Part shown: in pieces, positions 1 through 8,921 of the stretch | Layout of the letters: every line of letters starts with the position of its first letter | Position numbering within the stretch: position 1 is the stretch's first letter | Assembly: GCF_003850345.1 (NCBI RefSeq) | Contig: NZ_CP027707.1 | Location: forward strand, 930,001-994,000 | Direction of reading: 5' to 3' | Origin: Pseudomonas chlororaphis subsp. piscium | Lineage (GTDB): Bacteria > Pseudomonadota > Gammaproteobacteria > Pseudomonadales > Pseudomonadaceae | DNA length: 64,000 bases | Notes under the pieces: model-generated | What the model was told of the DNA's origin: nothing | The model's database searches: none | Seen by the model: the letters and a program-made list of their open reading frames with translations, nothing else | Translations under genes and position numbers: made by a program

Positions 1-2437
1 CCGGGTCGTACAGGTCCAGGCGTACGTCGCCCAGGTCCTGCACCAGGCGCAGGGTGCAGGGGCTGGTGTCGCAGTAGATCGGATCGAGGCCGCCGCGGCT
101 GGCGTGGAGCAGGGCGCCGATCAGTTCCTGGCGCTTGTGCTCGGCCTGTTCCGCGTAGCCCTTGGAGGCGAACGGCTGGCCACAGCACAGGTTCTCCATG
201 TTGTCCGGGATCACCACCTGGTAACCGGCTTTTTCCAGCAGGCCGCGGGTCTTGTCGTAGAGCGAGCTTTGCTCGTTGTCCCCGGCCGCCGGGCCCATGA
301 CCCGCGACACACAGGCCGCCAGATAGACCACCCGTGGCCGCTGGTCGCTGACCGCCGGGCTGAAACGAATGGCCCGTTCCGGCTGCGGCATGGCGCTGGT
401 CCATTGCGGCACCTGGCCCTTGGACAGTTTGCTCAGCGTCGCCGAAACCCTGGCCAGGCGTGGCGCCCCCAGCAGCATCCGCGCACCGTTGGCCACATGT
501 AGGGTGAACCGCGCGCCCTGCAAGGTGGCGGCGAAATGCGAGCCAATCCAATCGGCCGCCTTGGCGTGGGTGGCGTGCTGGCTGCGCAGTTTCTTCACCA
601 GCTCGCCGGTGTTGATGCCCACCGGGCAGCGCTGGGCGCACAGGCCGGTGGCGGCGCAGGTGTCGAGGCCCTGGTATTGATAGGCCGCTTCCAGTTCCCT
701 GGTGTCGACGCCGGCGCGTTTGCGCGCCTGGATATCGCGCCAGATCACGATGCGCTGGCGTGGGCTCAGGGTCAGCCCCTTGGATGGGCATACCGGTTCG
801 CAGAAGCCGCACTCGATGCACTTATCCACAATCTCGTCGGCCGCCGGCAGCGGCTTGAGGTGCTTGAGGTGGATCTGCGGGTCTGCGCTGAGCACCACGT
901 CCGGGTTGAGGATGCCGTTGGGGTCGAGCAGGCGCTTGAGTTGCCACATCAACTGGTAGGCATCGCTGCCCCATTCCAGCTCGACGAAGGGCGCCATATT
1001 GCGCCCGGTGCCGTGTTCGGCCTTGAGCGAGCCGCCGAACTCCACCGCCACCAGTTGCGCCACGTCATCCATGAAGGCCTGGTAGCGCGTCACTTCCTCG
1101 GCGCTGTTGAAGCCCTGGGTGAAGACGAAATGCAGGTTGCCCTCCAGCGCATGGCCGAACAGGATCGCCTCGTCGTAGTGATGTTTATCGAACAGCGCGA
1201 TCAGGCGATTGACGCCGATGGCCAGCTGTTCCACCGGGAAGGTCACGTCTTCGATGATCACCGTGGTGCCGGTCTTGCGCACCGCGCCAACGGCGGGGAA
1301 GGTGTCCTTGCGGATCGCCCAGAGCTTGGCGTTTTCCTTCGGGTCTTCGGTGAAGTCGACCTGCTTCTCCACCGGGAAAGCGGCGAGGGACGCCATGATC
1401 TGCGCCAGTTGTTCCTGCAACAGCGCGGAAGACGCGGCGCGGGATTCGATCAGCAGCGCGCAGGCATTGGCGGACAGCTGCTGGACGAAGGCTGGCATCC
1501 CGGGTTTGTCCTGCACCGAGCGCAGGCTGCGGCGATCCAGCAGTTCCACGGCGGATACCGGCTGGCTTTTCAGCACGGTCACCGCGTTGCAGCAGGTTTC
1601 CACATCCGGGAAGACGATCAGTGCCGAGGCCTTGTTTGGGTGGTCGATCACCGTGTCGTAGGTCACCGCGCTGATAAAGCCCAGGGTGCCCTCGGAGCCC
1701 ACCAGCAGGTGGCTGAGGATGTCCAGCGGCTCATCGAAATCCACCAGGGCGTTGAGGGACAGGCCGGTGGTGTTTTTCAGGCGGTACTTGTGGCGGATCT
1801 TCGCCGCCAGTTCGCTGTTGGCGCGGGTCTCGCGGCCCAGGCTGGCCAGGCGTTCCAGCAGCTCGCCGTGGCTGGCGCGAAAGGCCGCGACGCTGGCGGC
1901 GTCTTCGGTGTCCAGGCGGGTGCCGTCGGCCAGCACCAGACGCAGGCCGGCCAGGGTGTGATAGGTGTTTTGCGCGGTGCCGCAGCACATGCCGCTGGCA
2001 TTGTTGGCGACTATGCCGCCGATCTTGCAGGCGTTGATCGAGGCCGGGTCGGGGCCGATCTTGCGCCCGAACGGCGCCAGCCAGGCGTTGGCCTGGGCGC
2101 CGATTACCCCCGGTTGCAGGCGGATCTGCTGGCCCTGGTCGCGGATCTCGCGGGCATTCCAGTTGTCGCCGAGCACCAACAGCACCGAGTCGCTGATGGC
2201 CTGTCCCGACAGGCTGGTGCCGGCGGCGCGGAAGGTCACTGGCACCCGGTCGCGCTGGGCCAGTTTGAGCAGGGCCACCACTTCGTCTTCGGACTCGACG
2301 CGGATCACCAGTTGCGGAATCAGCCGATAAAAACTCGCGTCGGTGCCGAAGGCCAGGGTGGAGAGCGGATCGTCGAAACGCCGCTCCTGGGGAATCAGTT
2401 GTTGCGCATCACGCAGAAAAGCCGCCGGTAGACTCAT
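1..2437 (-). CDS. dld: FAD/Fe-S D-lactate dehydrogenase (Dld-II type), 3' end outside window
   Basis: Membrane-associated D-lactate oxidation to pyruvate is the likely role. The minus-strand frame opens with MSLPAAFLRDAQQLIPQE at 2437 and stays open to the left edge (812 codons; the family is about 930-1000 aa, so the C-terminus is missing). The N-terminal half has the FAD_binding_4 pattern (FRAAGTSLSGQ near residue 70). A ferredoxin-like motif CIECGFCEPVC lies near residue 535, a second Cys cluster (CAQRCPVG) near 595, and a CCG-type motif (NLCCGQPF) near 748. The start ATG overlaps the lutC stop as ATGA, so it is the last visible gene of the lldP-lutABC-dld operon. The architecture matches Dld-II of Shewanella and YdiJ-like proteins. 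Substrate specificity is inferred from context; a 2-hydroxyglutarate dehydrogenase of the same fold is the main alternative. Confidence 0.88.
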   Translation of the reverse strand, partial: MSLPAAFLRDAQQLIPQERRFDDPLSTLAFGTDASFYRLIPQLVIRVESEDEVVALLKLAQRDRVPVTFRAAGTSLSGQAISDSVLLVLGDNWNAREIRDQGQQIRLQPGVIGAQANAWLAPFGRKIGPDPASINACKIGGIVANNASGMCCGTAQNTYHTLAGLRLVLADGTRLDTEDAASVAAFRASHGELLERLASLGRETRANSELAAKIRHKYRLKNTTGLSLNALVDFDEPLDILSHLLVGSEGTLGFISAVTYDTVIDHPNKASALIVFPDVETCCNAVTVLKSQPVSAVELLDRRSLRSVQDKPGMPAFVQQLSANACALLIESRAASSALLQEQLAQIMASLAAFPVEKQVDFTEDPKENAKLWAIRKDTFPAVGAVRKTGTTVIIEDVTFPVEQLAIGVNRLIALFDKHHYDEAILFGHALEGNLHFVFTQGFNSAEEVTRYQAFMDDVAQLVAVEFGGSLKAEHGTGRNMAPFVELEWGSDAYQLMWQLKRLLDPNGILNPDVVLSADPQIHLKHLKPLPAADEIVDKCIECGFCEPVCPSKGLTLSPRQRIVIWRDIQARKRAGVDTRELEAAYQYQGLDTCAATGLCAQRCPVGINTGELVKKLRSQHATHAKAADWIGSHFAATLQGARFTLHVANGARMLLGAPRLARVSATLSKLSKGQVPQWTSAMPQPERAIRFSPAVSDQRPRVVYLAACVSRVMGPAAGDNEQSSLYDKTRGLLEKAGYQVVIPDNMENLCCGQPFASKGYAEQAEHKRQELIGALLHASRGGLDPIYCDTSPCTLRLVQDLGDVRLDLYDP

Positions 2438-3105
2438 TGGTCCTCCAGGATCAGCACCACCAGGTCTTTCGGGCCGTGGGCGCCGTAGGCCAGGACCTGC
2501 TCGATATCGGCGGTCTTCGACGGGCCGGACACCAGCAGGGCGTTGGTCGGCATGCCCTGGGCCCAGGCGTATTCCTGCTGGACCTGATAGAAGTTGTCGC
2601 GGATCTCGCTGGCCTTGAGCAGGGCGAAATGCACCGGCGGCACCAGGCTCATCAGCCGCGGCTCTTCGCGGGTCGGCCAGAGGATCAGGCTGCCAGTGGC
2701 GGCGATGGCGCCGAGGGTGGTGGTGAGGCTGGCCGGGGTGTCGTTGAACAGCTCGGCTTTCCATTCCTCGATCGGCCGATCGTAGGCCTTCAACGTCGGC
2801 AGCCCGGGATGCTCGGCCCAGTATTGGCTGACGCGCTGGCCATGGGGCGTGGTCGGGGCGATCAGCAGGCTCGGCAACTGGCGCTCGCCCAGCAGGCGGG
2901 CGAGCAGCGCCGGCCAGTCCTGGGCGGTGGTCTGGTGAATCTCGGTGTGCACCGCTTCCATCTGCTTGCGCAGCTGCGGGATGCGCTGTTCCGGGCTGTA
3001 GGTATAAGGCTCGGTGACCAGCGCCTCATCGAAGTTATCCACAATCGGCGTGGTACCGGTCAGGCTGCTGCGCAGCTTGCCGAGGATGTTCTGTTTGGCG
3101 CTCAT
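2434..3105 (-). CDS. lutC: L-lactate utilization protein LutC/LldG
   Basis: Third subunit of the LutABC (LldEFG) iron-sulfur L-lactate dehydrogenase. The protein is 223 aa from ATG at 3105 (MSAKQNILGKLRSSL); a longer frame upstream lies inside lutB and is rejected. It carries the LUD domain, with TTTLGAIAATGSLIL followed by LVPPVHFALLKASEI and a GPSKTADIEQ segment near the C-terminus, the pattern shared with LutB. The ATG overlaps the lutB stop (ATGA) and its own stop overlaps the dld start, which indicates translational coupling. LutC has no cysteine clusters of its own; electron transfer is expected through LutA and LutB. Confidence 0.93.
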   Translation of the reverse strand: MSAKQNILGKLRSSLTGTTPIVDNFDEALVTEPYTYSPEQRIPQLRKQMEAVHTEIHQTTAQDWPALLARLLGERQLPSLLIAPTTPHGQRVSQYWAEHPGLPTLKAYDRPIEEWKAELFNDTPASLTTTLGAIAATGSLILWPTREEPRLMSLVPPVHFALLKASEIRDNFYQVQQEYAWAQGMPTNALLVSGPSKTADIEQVLAYGAHGPKDLVVLILEDQ

Positions 3106-4559
3106 CGACGTTCTCCCTGTTTGGCCAGATGCTCGCGGGCCAGGTCGTGCAAGGACCGGGCGGCGGGTTTCGGTGCGCTGTGGTTTTGCGTCCAGGGGCC
3201 GACATTGCTCGGGGTCAGCGCGCGCAGGCGGGTGGCCGCCAGGCTGAACAGGCGATACAGGGTCGGCGAACTGTTGAGCCTGGCCCAGGCGTTCCAGATG
3301 AAACGTTCCTTGCGCGAGTACTTGCTGCCCTGGCCGCGCATCACCTGATGGGGGCTGTCCGGGGCCTTGACGTTCTCTTCGCGCAGGCGGCGCAGCAGGC
3401 TCGGGATCGGGATCTTCACCGGACACACTTCGCCGCAGGCGCCGCACAGCGAAGACGCGCTCGGATGGTCTGGCACCTTGGCCAGGCCGACCATGTGCGG
3501 GGTGATGATCTTGCCGATCGGGCCGGGGTAGACCTCGCCGTAGGCGTGGCCGCCGATGCGGGTGTAGACCGGGCAATGGTTCATGCAGGCGCCGCAGCGG
3601 ATGCAGTTCAGGGTCTGGCGCAATTCGCTGTCGGCGAAGGCCTGGCTGCGGCCGTTGTCGAGCAGCACCAGGTGCACTTGCTGCGGGCCGTCCAGCTCAT
3701 GCTCCTGGCGCGGGCCGGAGATCATGTTGACGTAGGTGGTGATCGGCTGGCCCAGCGCCGAGCGGGTCAGCAGCGACAGCAGCGGCACCACGTCGCGCAG
3801 GTTCTCGACGACTTTCTCGATGCCGGTGACGGCGATGTGCACCGGCGGCACCGTGGTGGACATGCGGCCGTTGCCTTCGTTTTCCACCAGCAGCAGGGTG
3901 CCGGTTTCGGCCACGGCGAAGTTGACGCCGGAGACGCCGATGTCCGCTTCGAAGAATTTCTGCCGCAGGACCCTGCGACCGATCTGAATGAGTTGGTCAA
4001 CGTCCTTGGTGTACTCCACGCCGAGTTTGTCGTGGAACAAGGACGCGACCTGACCGGCGTTCTTGTGGATCGCCGGCATGATTATGTGTGAAGGCTTCTC
4101 GTGGTCGAGCTGGACGATGAACTCGCCCATGTCCGACTCAAGGCATTCAATGCCTTGTTCAGCGAGGACATGGTTCATCTCCATCTCTTCGCTGACCATC
4201 GATTTGCCCTTGATCACTTGCCGCGCCTCGTGAGCCCGGATGATCGAGAGGACGATGCCATTGGCCTCGTCCACCGTTTCCGCCCAGTGCACTGTCACAC
4301 CGTTGCGGGTCAGGTTCTGTTCAAGTTGCTCGAGCAGGTCGGGCAGCTTGGATAACGCACGGGCCTTGATCGCATTGCCCAGGGCTCGCAGGTGTTCGCG
4401 TTCGTGGGCATCGCTGAACGACGCCGCACGTTTGGCCATGAGGGAATCCATGGCACTGCGAAAGTTGTTTCGCAGTTGTTGGTCACCCAGGGCCTGGTGG
4501 GCCCGGGTACGAAAATCGTCCGACAGGGTCAGGGTCGGAATTAGCTCCGGGGCGCTCAT
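3102..4559 (-). CDS. lutB: L-lactate utilization iron-sulfur protein LutB/LldF
   Basis: Iron-sulfur subunit of the LutABC L-lactate oxidation complex, 485 aa from ATG 4559 (MSAPELIPTLTLSDDF). The order is: LUD domain (GTLLLVENEGNGRMSTTVPP, about residues 200-220), then a ferredoxin-like pair of clusters CIRCGACMNHCP (about 305-320) and CGACGEVCPVKIP (about 355-370), and a C-terminal LutB_C tail. Length and order match the family. The ATG overlaps the lutA TGA and the stop overlaps the lutC start, so lutA, lutB and lutC are coupled. The longer upstream reading frame (to 4781) lies within lutA and lacks family support. Confidence 0.95.
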   Translation of the reverse strand: MSAPELIPTLTLSDDFRTRAHQALGDQQLRNNFRSAMDSLMAKRAASFSDAHEREHLRALGNAIKARALSKLPDLLEQLEQNLTRNGVTVHWAETVDEANGIVLSIIRAHEARQVIKGKSMVSEEMEMNHVLAEQGIECLESDMGEFIVQLDHEKPSHIIMPAIHKNAGQVASLFHDKLGVEYTKDVDQLIQIGRRVLRQKFFEADIGVSGVNFAVAETGTLLLVENEGNGRMSTTVPPVHIAVTGIEKVVENLRDVVPLLSLLTRSALGQPITTYVNMISGPRQEHELDGPQQVHLVLLDNGRSQAFADSELRQTLNCIRCGACMNHCPVYTRIGGHAYGEVYPGPIGKIITPHMVGLAKVPDHPSASSLCGACGEVCPVKIPIPSLLRRLREENVKAPDSPHQVMRGQGSKYSRKERFIWNAWARLNSSPTLYRLFSLAATRLRALTPSNVGPWTQNHSAPKPAARSLHDLAREHLAKQGERR

Positions 4560-5380
4560 GCGGCACCTCCGGTACGCTGCCAGAGGAAGCTGGCCAGGTG
4601 TTGGCCGCGCAGCGCTTCCCGTTGTTTCTCCAGCGAGCCGTTGATGTTCATCAAGCAGCCGCAGTCGGCGCTCAGCACCTGGTGGGCGCCGGATTCCTTC
4701 AGCGCGCGGGTCTTGTCCGCGACCATCGCGCCGGAGATGTCCGGCATTCGGACGCTGAAAGTCCCGCCAAAGCCACAGCATTCGCTTTCGTGGTCGTGTT
4801 CTACCCGCTCCACGTTGCCCAGTTGTGCCAGCAGCTCACGACCGTGCAGGTGGGTGTTCATCTCGCGCCGTGCCGAGCAGGAGGTGTGCAACGCCACCTT
4901 GACCGGTTCGCCACTGTCCTTGAGCTGCACCTTGCATACGTGCAACAGGAACTCCGCCAGCTCGTAGGTGCGTTCGGCCAGGGCCTGCACCTGCTTCAAA
5001 GTCTGCGGCTCATCCTTGAACAAGTCCGCGTAGTGCTCGCGAATCATCCCCGCGCAGGAACCCGACGGCACCACCACCGGATAGTCGCCGGCGAACAGCG
5101 CCAGTTGCGAGCGGGCCACGGTGCGCGCCTGCTCGGTGTAACCCGAGGTGTAGGCCGGTTGTCCGCAGCAGCTTTGCCCTTGCGGGTACTCCACGCGAAT
5201 GCCTTCGCGCTCGAGCAGGTGAATCGCATCCATCCCGGCTTCGGGGTAGAACAGGTCGACCACGCAGGTGCCGAACAGGTAGACCCGCGACGGTTTCTCG
5301 CTGGGGTACTGGCGCGGTTCGGCCAAGGGCGGTGCGACACGGGTCGCATTAGGCACGGCGTTGTAAAAAAGCTCGCTCAT
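4556..5380 (-). CDS. lutA: L-lactate utilization protein LutA/LldE
   Basis: First subunit of the LutABC L-lactate dehydrogenase; 274 aa from ATG 5380 (MSELFYNAVPNATRV), preceded by GGAG. It has the two-CCG-domain structure of the heterodisulfide-reductase subunit family: GQSCCGQPAYTSGY near residue 70 and SECCGFGGTFSVRMPD near residue 205, each cysteine pair expected to ligate an Fe-S cofactor. A start 63 nt upstream (5443) would add 21 residues not typical of the family. It lies 144 bp downstream of lldP. As I recall P. aeruginosa PAO1, a flavin enzyme LldD sits at this place, so LutABC appears to substitute for LldD here. Confidence 0.94.
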   Translation of the reverse strand: MSELFYNAVPNATRVAPPLAEPRQYPSEKPSRVYLFGTCVVDLFYPEAGMDAIHLLEREGIRVEYPQGQSCCGQPAYTSGYTEQARTVARSQLALFAGDYPVVVPSGSCAGMIREHYADLFKDEPQTLKQVQALAERTYELAEFLLHVCKVQLKDSGEPVKVALHTSCSARREMNTHLHGRELLAQLGNVERVEHDHESECCGFGGTFSVRMPDISGAMVADKTRALKESGAHQVLSADCGCLMNINGSLEKQREALRGQHLASFLWQRTGGAA

Positions 5381-5480
5381 CAGGCGTGTCTCCGGGTGGT
5401 CCCGGTTATCCGTCTGCCGCGGCTGCTGAATATAGAGAGACAAGCTTTCAGCAGCCTTGCAGACCGGGTTGTGAGTTGCA

Positions 5481-5505
5481 GACGCCGCACGTGTGGTCCG
5501 GCGTC
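5481..5505 (-). other. Hairpin in the lldP-lutA intergenic region
   Basis: A 7-bp inverted repeat (GACGCCG / CGGCGTC, 11-nt loop) lies in the 144-bp gap. No T-run follows on the transcribed (minus) strand, so it looks more like an mRNA processing or stability element than a terminator. Confidence 0.4.
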
Positions 5506-5524
5506 GGTTCTTTCGGTGTTGCTA

Positions 5525-7210
5525 TCAGTGCACCAGCATGCCGGTGAACCAGTAGGCCTGGGCCAGGGTGATCAGGCCGACGATGGTGGCAAAGAATAGG
5601 CTGTGCTTGAGGGTAAAGCGGAACAGGTCCGATTCCTTGCCCACCAGGCCGGTGGCGGCGCAAGCCACGGCGATCGATTGCGGCGAGATCATCTTGCCGG
5701 TCACGCCGCCGCTGGTGTTGGCCGCCACCAGCAGGGTGTCGTTGACGCCGATCTGGTGCGCGGTGGTGGCTTGCAGCGAGCTGAACAGGGCGTTGGACGA
5801 AGTGTCCGAACCGGTCAGGAACACCCCCAGCCAGCCGAGGAACGGCGAGAAGAACGGGAACGCCGCGCCCGTGCCGGCCAGCACCAGGGCCATGGTCGAA
5901 GACATGCCGGAATAGTTGGTGACGAAGGCGAAGGCCAGCACCATGCCGATGGACAGGATCGGCCAGCGCAGTTCGTAGAAGGTCTCTTTAAAAGTGGTCA
6001 GACCAGTTTTGAAATCGATCTTCAGCACCAGCATCGAGATCAGCGCGGAGAAGAAAATCGCCGTGCCGGTCGCGGAAATCGGGTCGAGCTTGAACACCGC
6101 CGGAATCGCGGTCGGGGTGGCGACGATCGGCGCGCTCTTGATCACCAGTTGGTCCAGGTGCGGAATCGCGAAGTTGAATACCCAGCTGTACATCGAGCCG
6201 CCAGCGGCGAACATCGCCTTGAACGGCTTGAGGGTCCAGATGGTGACCAGCACGGTGAGGATCAGGAACGGCGACCAGGCCTTGAAGATTTCACCGAAGC
6301 TGTAAGGCGAAGGTTGAGTCGTGCGTGGCTGGCCGAAGCCACCATTCTGCACGACCGCGGCGCCGACGCTGGCGGTGGCCGCGGCGAACGAACGCTTGGG
6401 TTGCCAGACCTTGAGGAACAGGGTCAGGGCAATCAGGCTGGCCAGGGCCGAGGTGATATCCGGCAGTTCCGGGCCGATGAAGTTCGAGGTGAAGTACTGG
6501 GTCACGGCAAAGCTCAGGCCGGCCACCAGGGCTGCGGGCCAGGTCTCTTTGACACCGCGCAGGCCGTCCATCATGAACACCAGCCAGAACGGTACGAACA
6601 GCGACAGCAGCGGCAGTTGGCGACCGGTCATGGCGCCGATCTTGAAGGCATCGATGCCGGTCACCTGGCCAGCCACGATGATCGGAATACCCAGGGCGCC
6701 AAAGGCCACCGGGGCGGTGTTGGCGATCAGGCACAGGCCGGCGGCGTACAGTGGGTTGAACCCCAGGCCCACCAGCAGCGCGGCAGTAATGGCGACCGGC
6801 GCGCCGAAACCGGCGGCGCCTTCGAGGAAGGCCCCGAAGCAGAAACCGATCAGCAGCACCTGCAGGCGCTGGTCGTCGGTGATCGACAGCACCGAGCTGC
6901 GGATGACCTCGAACTGGCCGCTCTTGACCGTCAGTTTGTAGAGGAATACGGCGGCGACGATGATCCAGGCGATTGGCCACAGGCCGTAGGCAAATCCATA
7001 GCCAGCGGCGGCAAGCGCCATGTCGGCAGGCATCTGGAAGGCGAAGATCGCCACCAGGATCGACAACGCCAGGGTGATGCTGCCGGCGACGTGTCCTTTG
7101 AGACGGAACACGGCCAGAGCCAGGAAGAAGAAGACGATCGGGATGACGGCGGCGAGGGCGGACAGGCCGAGGCTGCCGAGCGGGCTGTAGAGCTGTTGCC
7201 AGGTTTGCAT
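5525..7210 (-). CDS. lldP: L-lactate permease LldP
   Basis: Inner-membrane proton-coupled uptake of lactate (LctP family), 561 aa, the normal length. The sequence starts [25 protein letters not shown] and has about 12-14 hydrophobic segments; the conserved block [16 protein letters not shown] lies near residues 125-140, and the end is [22 protein letters not shown]. It is the first gene of the minus-strand lactate operon and is divergent from lldR. A perfect 17-bp palindrome 53 nt upstream of the start is the probable LldR operator, which predicts lactate-inducible expression. Some LctP-family proteins also carry glycolate. Confidence 0.95.
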   Translation of the reverse strand: MQTWQQLYSPLGSLGLSALAAVIPIVFFFLALAVFRLKGHVAGSITLALSILVAIFAFQMPADMALAAAGYGFAYGLWPIAWIIVAAVFLYKLTVKSGQFEVIRSSVLSITDDQRLQVLLIGFCFGAFLEGAAGFGAPVAITAALLVGLGFNPLYAAGLCLIANTAPVAFGALGIPIIVAGQVTGIDAFKIGAMTGRQLPLLSLFVPFWLVFMMDGLRGVKETWPAALVAGLSFAVTQYFTSNFIGPELPDITSALASLIALTLFLKVWQPKRSFAAATASVGAAVVQNGGFGQPRTTQPSPYSFGEIFKAWSPFLILTVLVTIWTLKPFKAMFAAGGSMYSWVFNFAIPHLDQLVIKSAPIVATPTAIPAVFKLDPISATGTAIFFSALISMLVLKIDFKTGLTTFKETFYELRWPILSIGMVLAFAFVTNYSGMSSTMALVLAGTGAAFPFFSPFLGWLGVFLTGSDTSSNALFSSLQATTAHQIGVNDTLLVAANTSGGVTGKMISPQSIAVACAATGLVGKESDLFRFTLKHSLFFATIVGLITLAQAYWFTGMLVH

Positions 7211-7262
7211 ATGGGGTGGCCCCTAATTGTTGTTGGTCAGGCACTGGTCAGCGTATTTGGTT

Positions 7263-7279
7263 AATTGGTAATACCAATT
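7263..7279. promoter_or_regulatory. Putative LldR operator
   Basis: The sequence AATTGGTAATACCAATT is a perfect palindrome with 8-bp arms about a central A, located between divergent lldP and lldR. It fits the FadR/PdhR/LldR-type consensus (TGGT...ACCA) and closely resembles the lldP operator reported for P. aeruginosa LldR. Confidence 0.85.
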
Positions 7280-7471
7280 TACAATCGCTGTTGGCTAGGG
7301 TAAAAGCCTTGTGAGCGGTGTGTCAATTTGCCGCCCTAAAATTTTTGTCGAAGGTGCGGTGCAGATGACTTCTGATCCGCTTGCCGACTTGCGTTCTGAT
7401 AGGTGCTGGCGCAGCCCCGATAGGCCAGAATAGAGAGCCCGGCGCGCGGTCGGGATCGTGGAGAGTGAGTT

Positions 7472-8239
7472 ATGGGGTTTGATCAGATTCGTCAGCGCCG
7501 TTTGTCTGACGACATTGTCGAGCGGCTCGAGGGGATGATCCTCGAGGGCACGCTGAAGTCCGGTGAGCGCCTGCCGGCAGAGCGTGCGTTGGCGGAGCAG
7601 TTCGGTGTCTCGCGGCCTTCGTTGCGCGAGGCGATCCAGAAACTGACGGCCAAGGGCTTGCTGGTCAGTCGCCAGGGCGGCGGCAACTATGTGGTGGAGT
7701 CGCTGGGTTCGACCTTCAGCGATCCGCTGCTGCAGTTGTTGGAAAGCAATCCTGAAGCCCAGCGCGACTTGCTGGAGTTTCGCCACACCCTGGAAGCCTC
7801 ATGTGCCTATTACGCTGCGTTGCGTGCCACCGATGTGGACCGTGAACGGCTCACGGCCGCCTTCGAGGAATTGCAGGACTGCTATTCCCGGGCGGGCGAT
7901 GCGACCCGGGCGGAGGAGGGTGCGGCGGACGCGCAATTTCACCTGGCGATTGCCGAGGCCAGCCACAATGCCGTATTGCTGCACACCATTCGGGGGCTGT
8001 TCGATCTGCTCAAGCGCAACGTGGTGACCAACATTGGCGGCATGTACAAGCAGCGCAGCGAAACCCGCGACATGCTGATCAGCCAGCATCGCGATCTGTA
8101 CCAGGCAATTATCGAAGGGCGTGCCGAGCAGGCGCGCGAAGTCTCCAGCCGGCACATTCTGTATGTGCAGGAAGTGCTGGAAGAGGTGCGTCAGGAAGTG
8201 CAGCGCGTGGCCCGGGCGGAGCGGCGCAAGGGGATTTAG
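7472..8239 (+). CDS. lldR: GntR/FadR-family lactate-responsive repressor LldR
   Basis: Transcriptional regulator, 255 aa. The N-terminal winged helix contains the GntR signature ERLPAERALAEQFGVSRPSLREAI at about residues 32-55. A C-terminal FCD ligand domain follows, with DAQFHLAIAEASHN near 148-161 and HRDLYQAI near 205, giving the metal-binding D..H...H pattern. The start ATG 7472 has GGAG at 7460. Divergent transcription from lldP and the palindrome between them identify it as LldR; it should repress the operon until L- or D-lactate binds. A PdhR-type pyruvate sensor is a less likely alternative. Confidence 0.9.
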   Translation: MGFDQIRQRRLSDDIVERLEGMILEGTLKSGERLPAERALAEQFGVSRPSLREAIQKLTAKGLLVSRQGGGNYVVESLGSTFSDPLLQLLESNPEAQRDLLEFRHTLEASCAYYAALRATDVDRERLTAAFEELQDCYSRAGDATRAEEGAADAQFHLAIAEASHNAVLLHTIRGLFDLLKRNVVTNIGGMYKQRSETRDMLISQHRDLYQAIIEGRAEQAREVSSRHILYVQEVLEEVRQEVQRVARAERRKGI

Positions 8240-8253
8240 TCTGGGTGGGATTC

Positions 8254-8298
8254 ATCGCGAGCCAGCTCGCTCCTGGTAGGAACGAGCTGGCTCGCGAT
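8254..8298. repeat. REP-type palindrome
   Basis: Perfect 16-bp inverted repeat (ATCGCGAGCCAGCTCG and its complement) with a 13-nt loop, between convergent lldR and smpB. The GCGAGC...GCTCGC core is typical of Pseudomonas intergenic REP elements. It could also terminate or stabilise both transcripts. Confidence 0.75.
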
Positions 8299-8321
8299 CA
8301 TGGCATCAAGGCAGAAGGGCG

Positions 8322-8804
8322 TTACTCTTCCTTGCCCTTGTTGCGCACCGCGCGATGCAGCTCGCGATCGGAGTCGCGCTCGCGTTCGGTGTGACGCTTG
8401 TCGTATTCCTTCTTGCCCTTGCCGAGTGCGATCTCGCACTTGACCATGTGCTTGCTCCAGTAGAGCGACAGGCACACGCAGGCATAACCCTTCTGCTGCA
8501 CGGCAGCGAACAGCTTCTCCAGCTCGCGCTTGTTGAGCAGCAGTTTGCGCGAGCGCACGGGGTCGGCGATCACATGGGTGCTGGCGGTGGTCAGCGGCGT
8601 GAAGTGGCTGCCCAGCAGCCAGGCTTCGCCGTCCTTGAGCAGCACGTAACTGTCGACCAGTTGTGCCTTGCCTGCACGCAGACTCTTTACTTCCCAGCCG
8701 GCCAGGACCATGCCAGCCTCGAACCGATGTTCGATGAAGTAATCGTGACGCGCCTTTTTATTTTGCGCGATGGTCCCTGTTGGGTGTTTCTTCTGTTTAG
8801 CCAT
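8322..8804 (-). CDS. smpB: SsrA-binding protein SmpB
   Basis: Partner of tmRNA in trans-translation rescue of stalled ribosomes; 160 aa from ATG 8804 ([21 protein letters not shown]). It shows the conserved [18 protein letters not shown] block (about residues 28-46), [14 protein letters not shown], and the basic, disordered C-tail ([19 protein letters not shown]) that enters the mRNA channel. The longer open frame reaching 9191 has no family support. As in other pseudomonads it heads a minus-strand unit divergent from the symporter/ratA/rnfH genes. Confidence 0.97.
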   Translation of the reverse strand: MAKQKKHPTGTIAQNKKARHDYFIEHRFEAGMVLAGWEVKSLRAGKAQLVDSYVLLKDGEAWLLGSHFTPLTTASTHVIADPVRSRKLLLNKRELEKLFAAVQQKGYACVCLSLYWSKHMVKCEIALGKGKKEYDKRHTERERDSDRELHRAVRNKGKEE

Positions 8805-8921
8805 AGGGGCGGCATTATAGGCAGTTGCACGCGTGTCGGCTACGGTGAAGCTGCGTGCTTGAGCAGGTTGAGTGAATCCCGGACAATGCGCGCTCTTTTT
8901 TCTCGGTTGGGCGCGTTTTTG

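Noticed and set aside
536..2431. 631-codon plus-strand frame
   Set aside because: Antisense to dld, whose minus-strand frame has FAD and Fe-S motifs and overlaps lutC exactly.
5603..7264. 553-codon plus-strand frame over lldP
   Set aside because: Arg/Gly/Gln-rich shadow of the permease gene.
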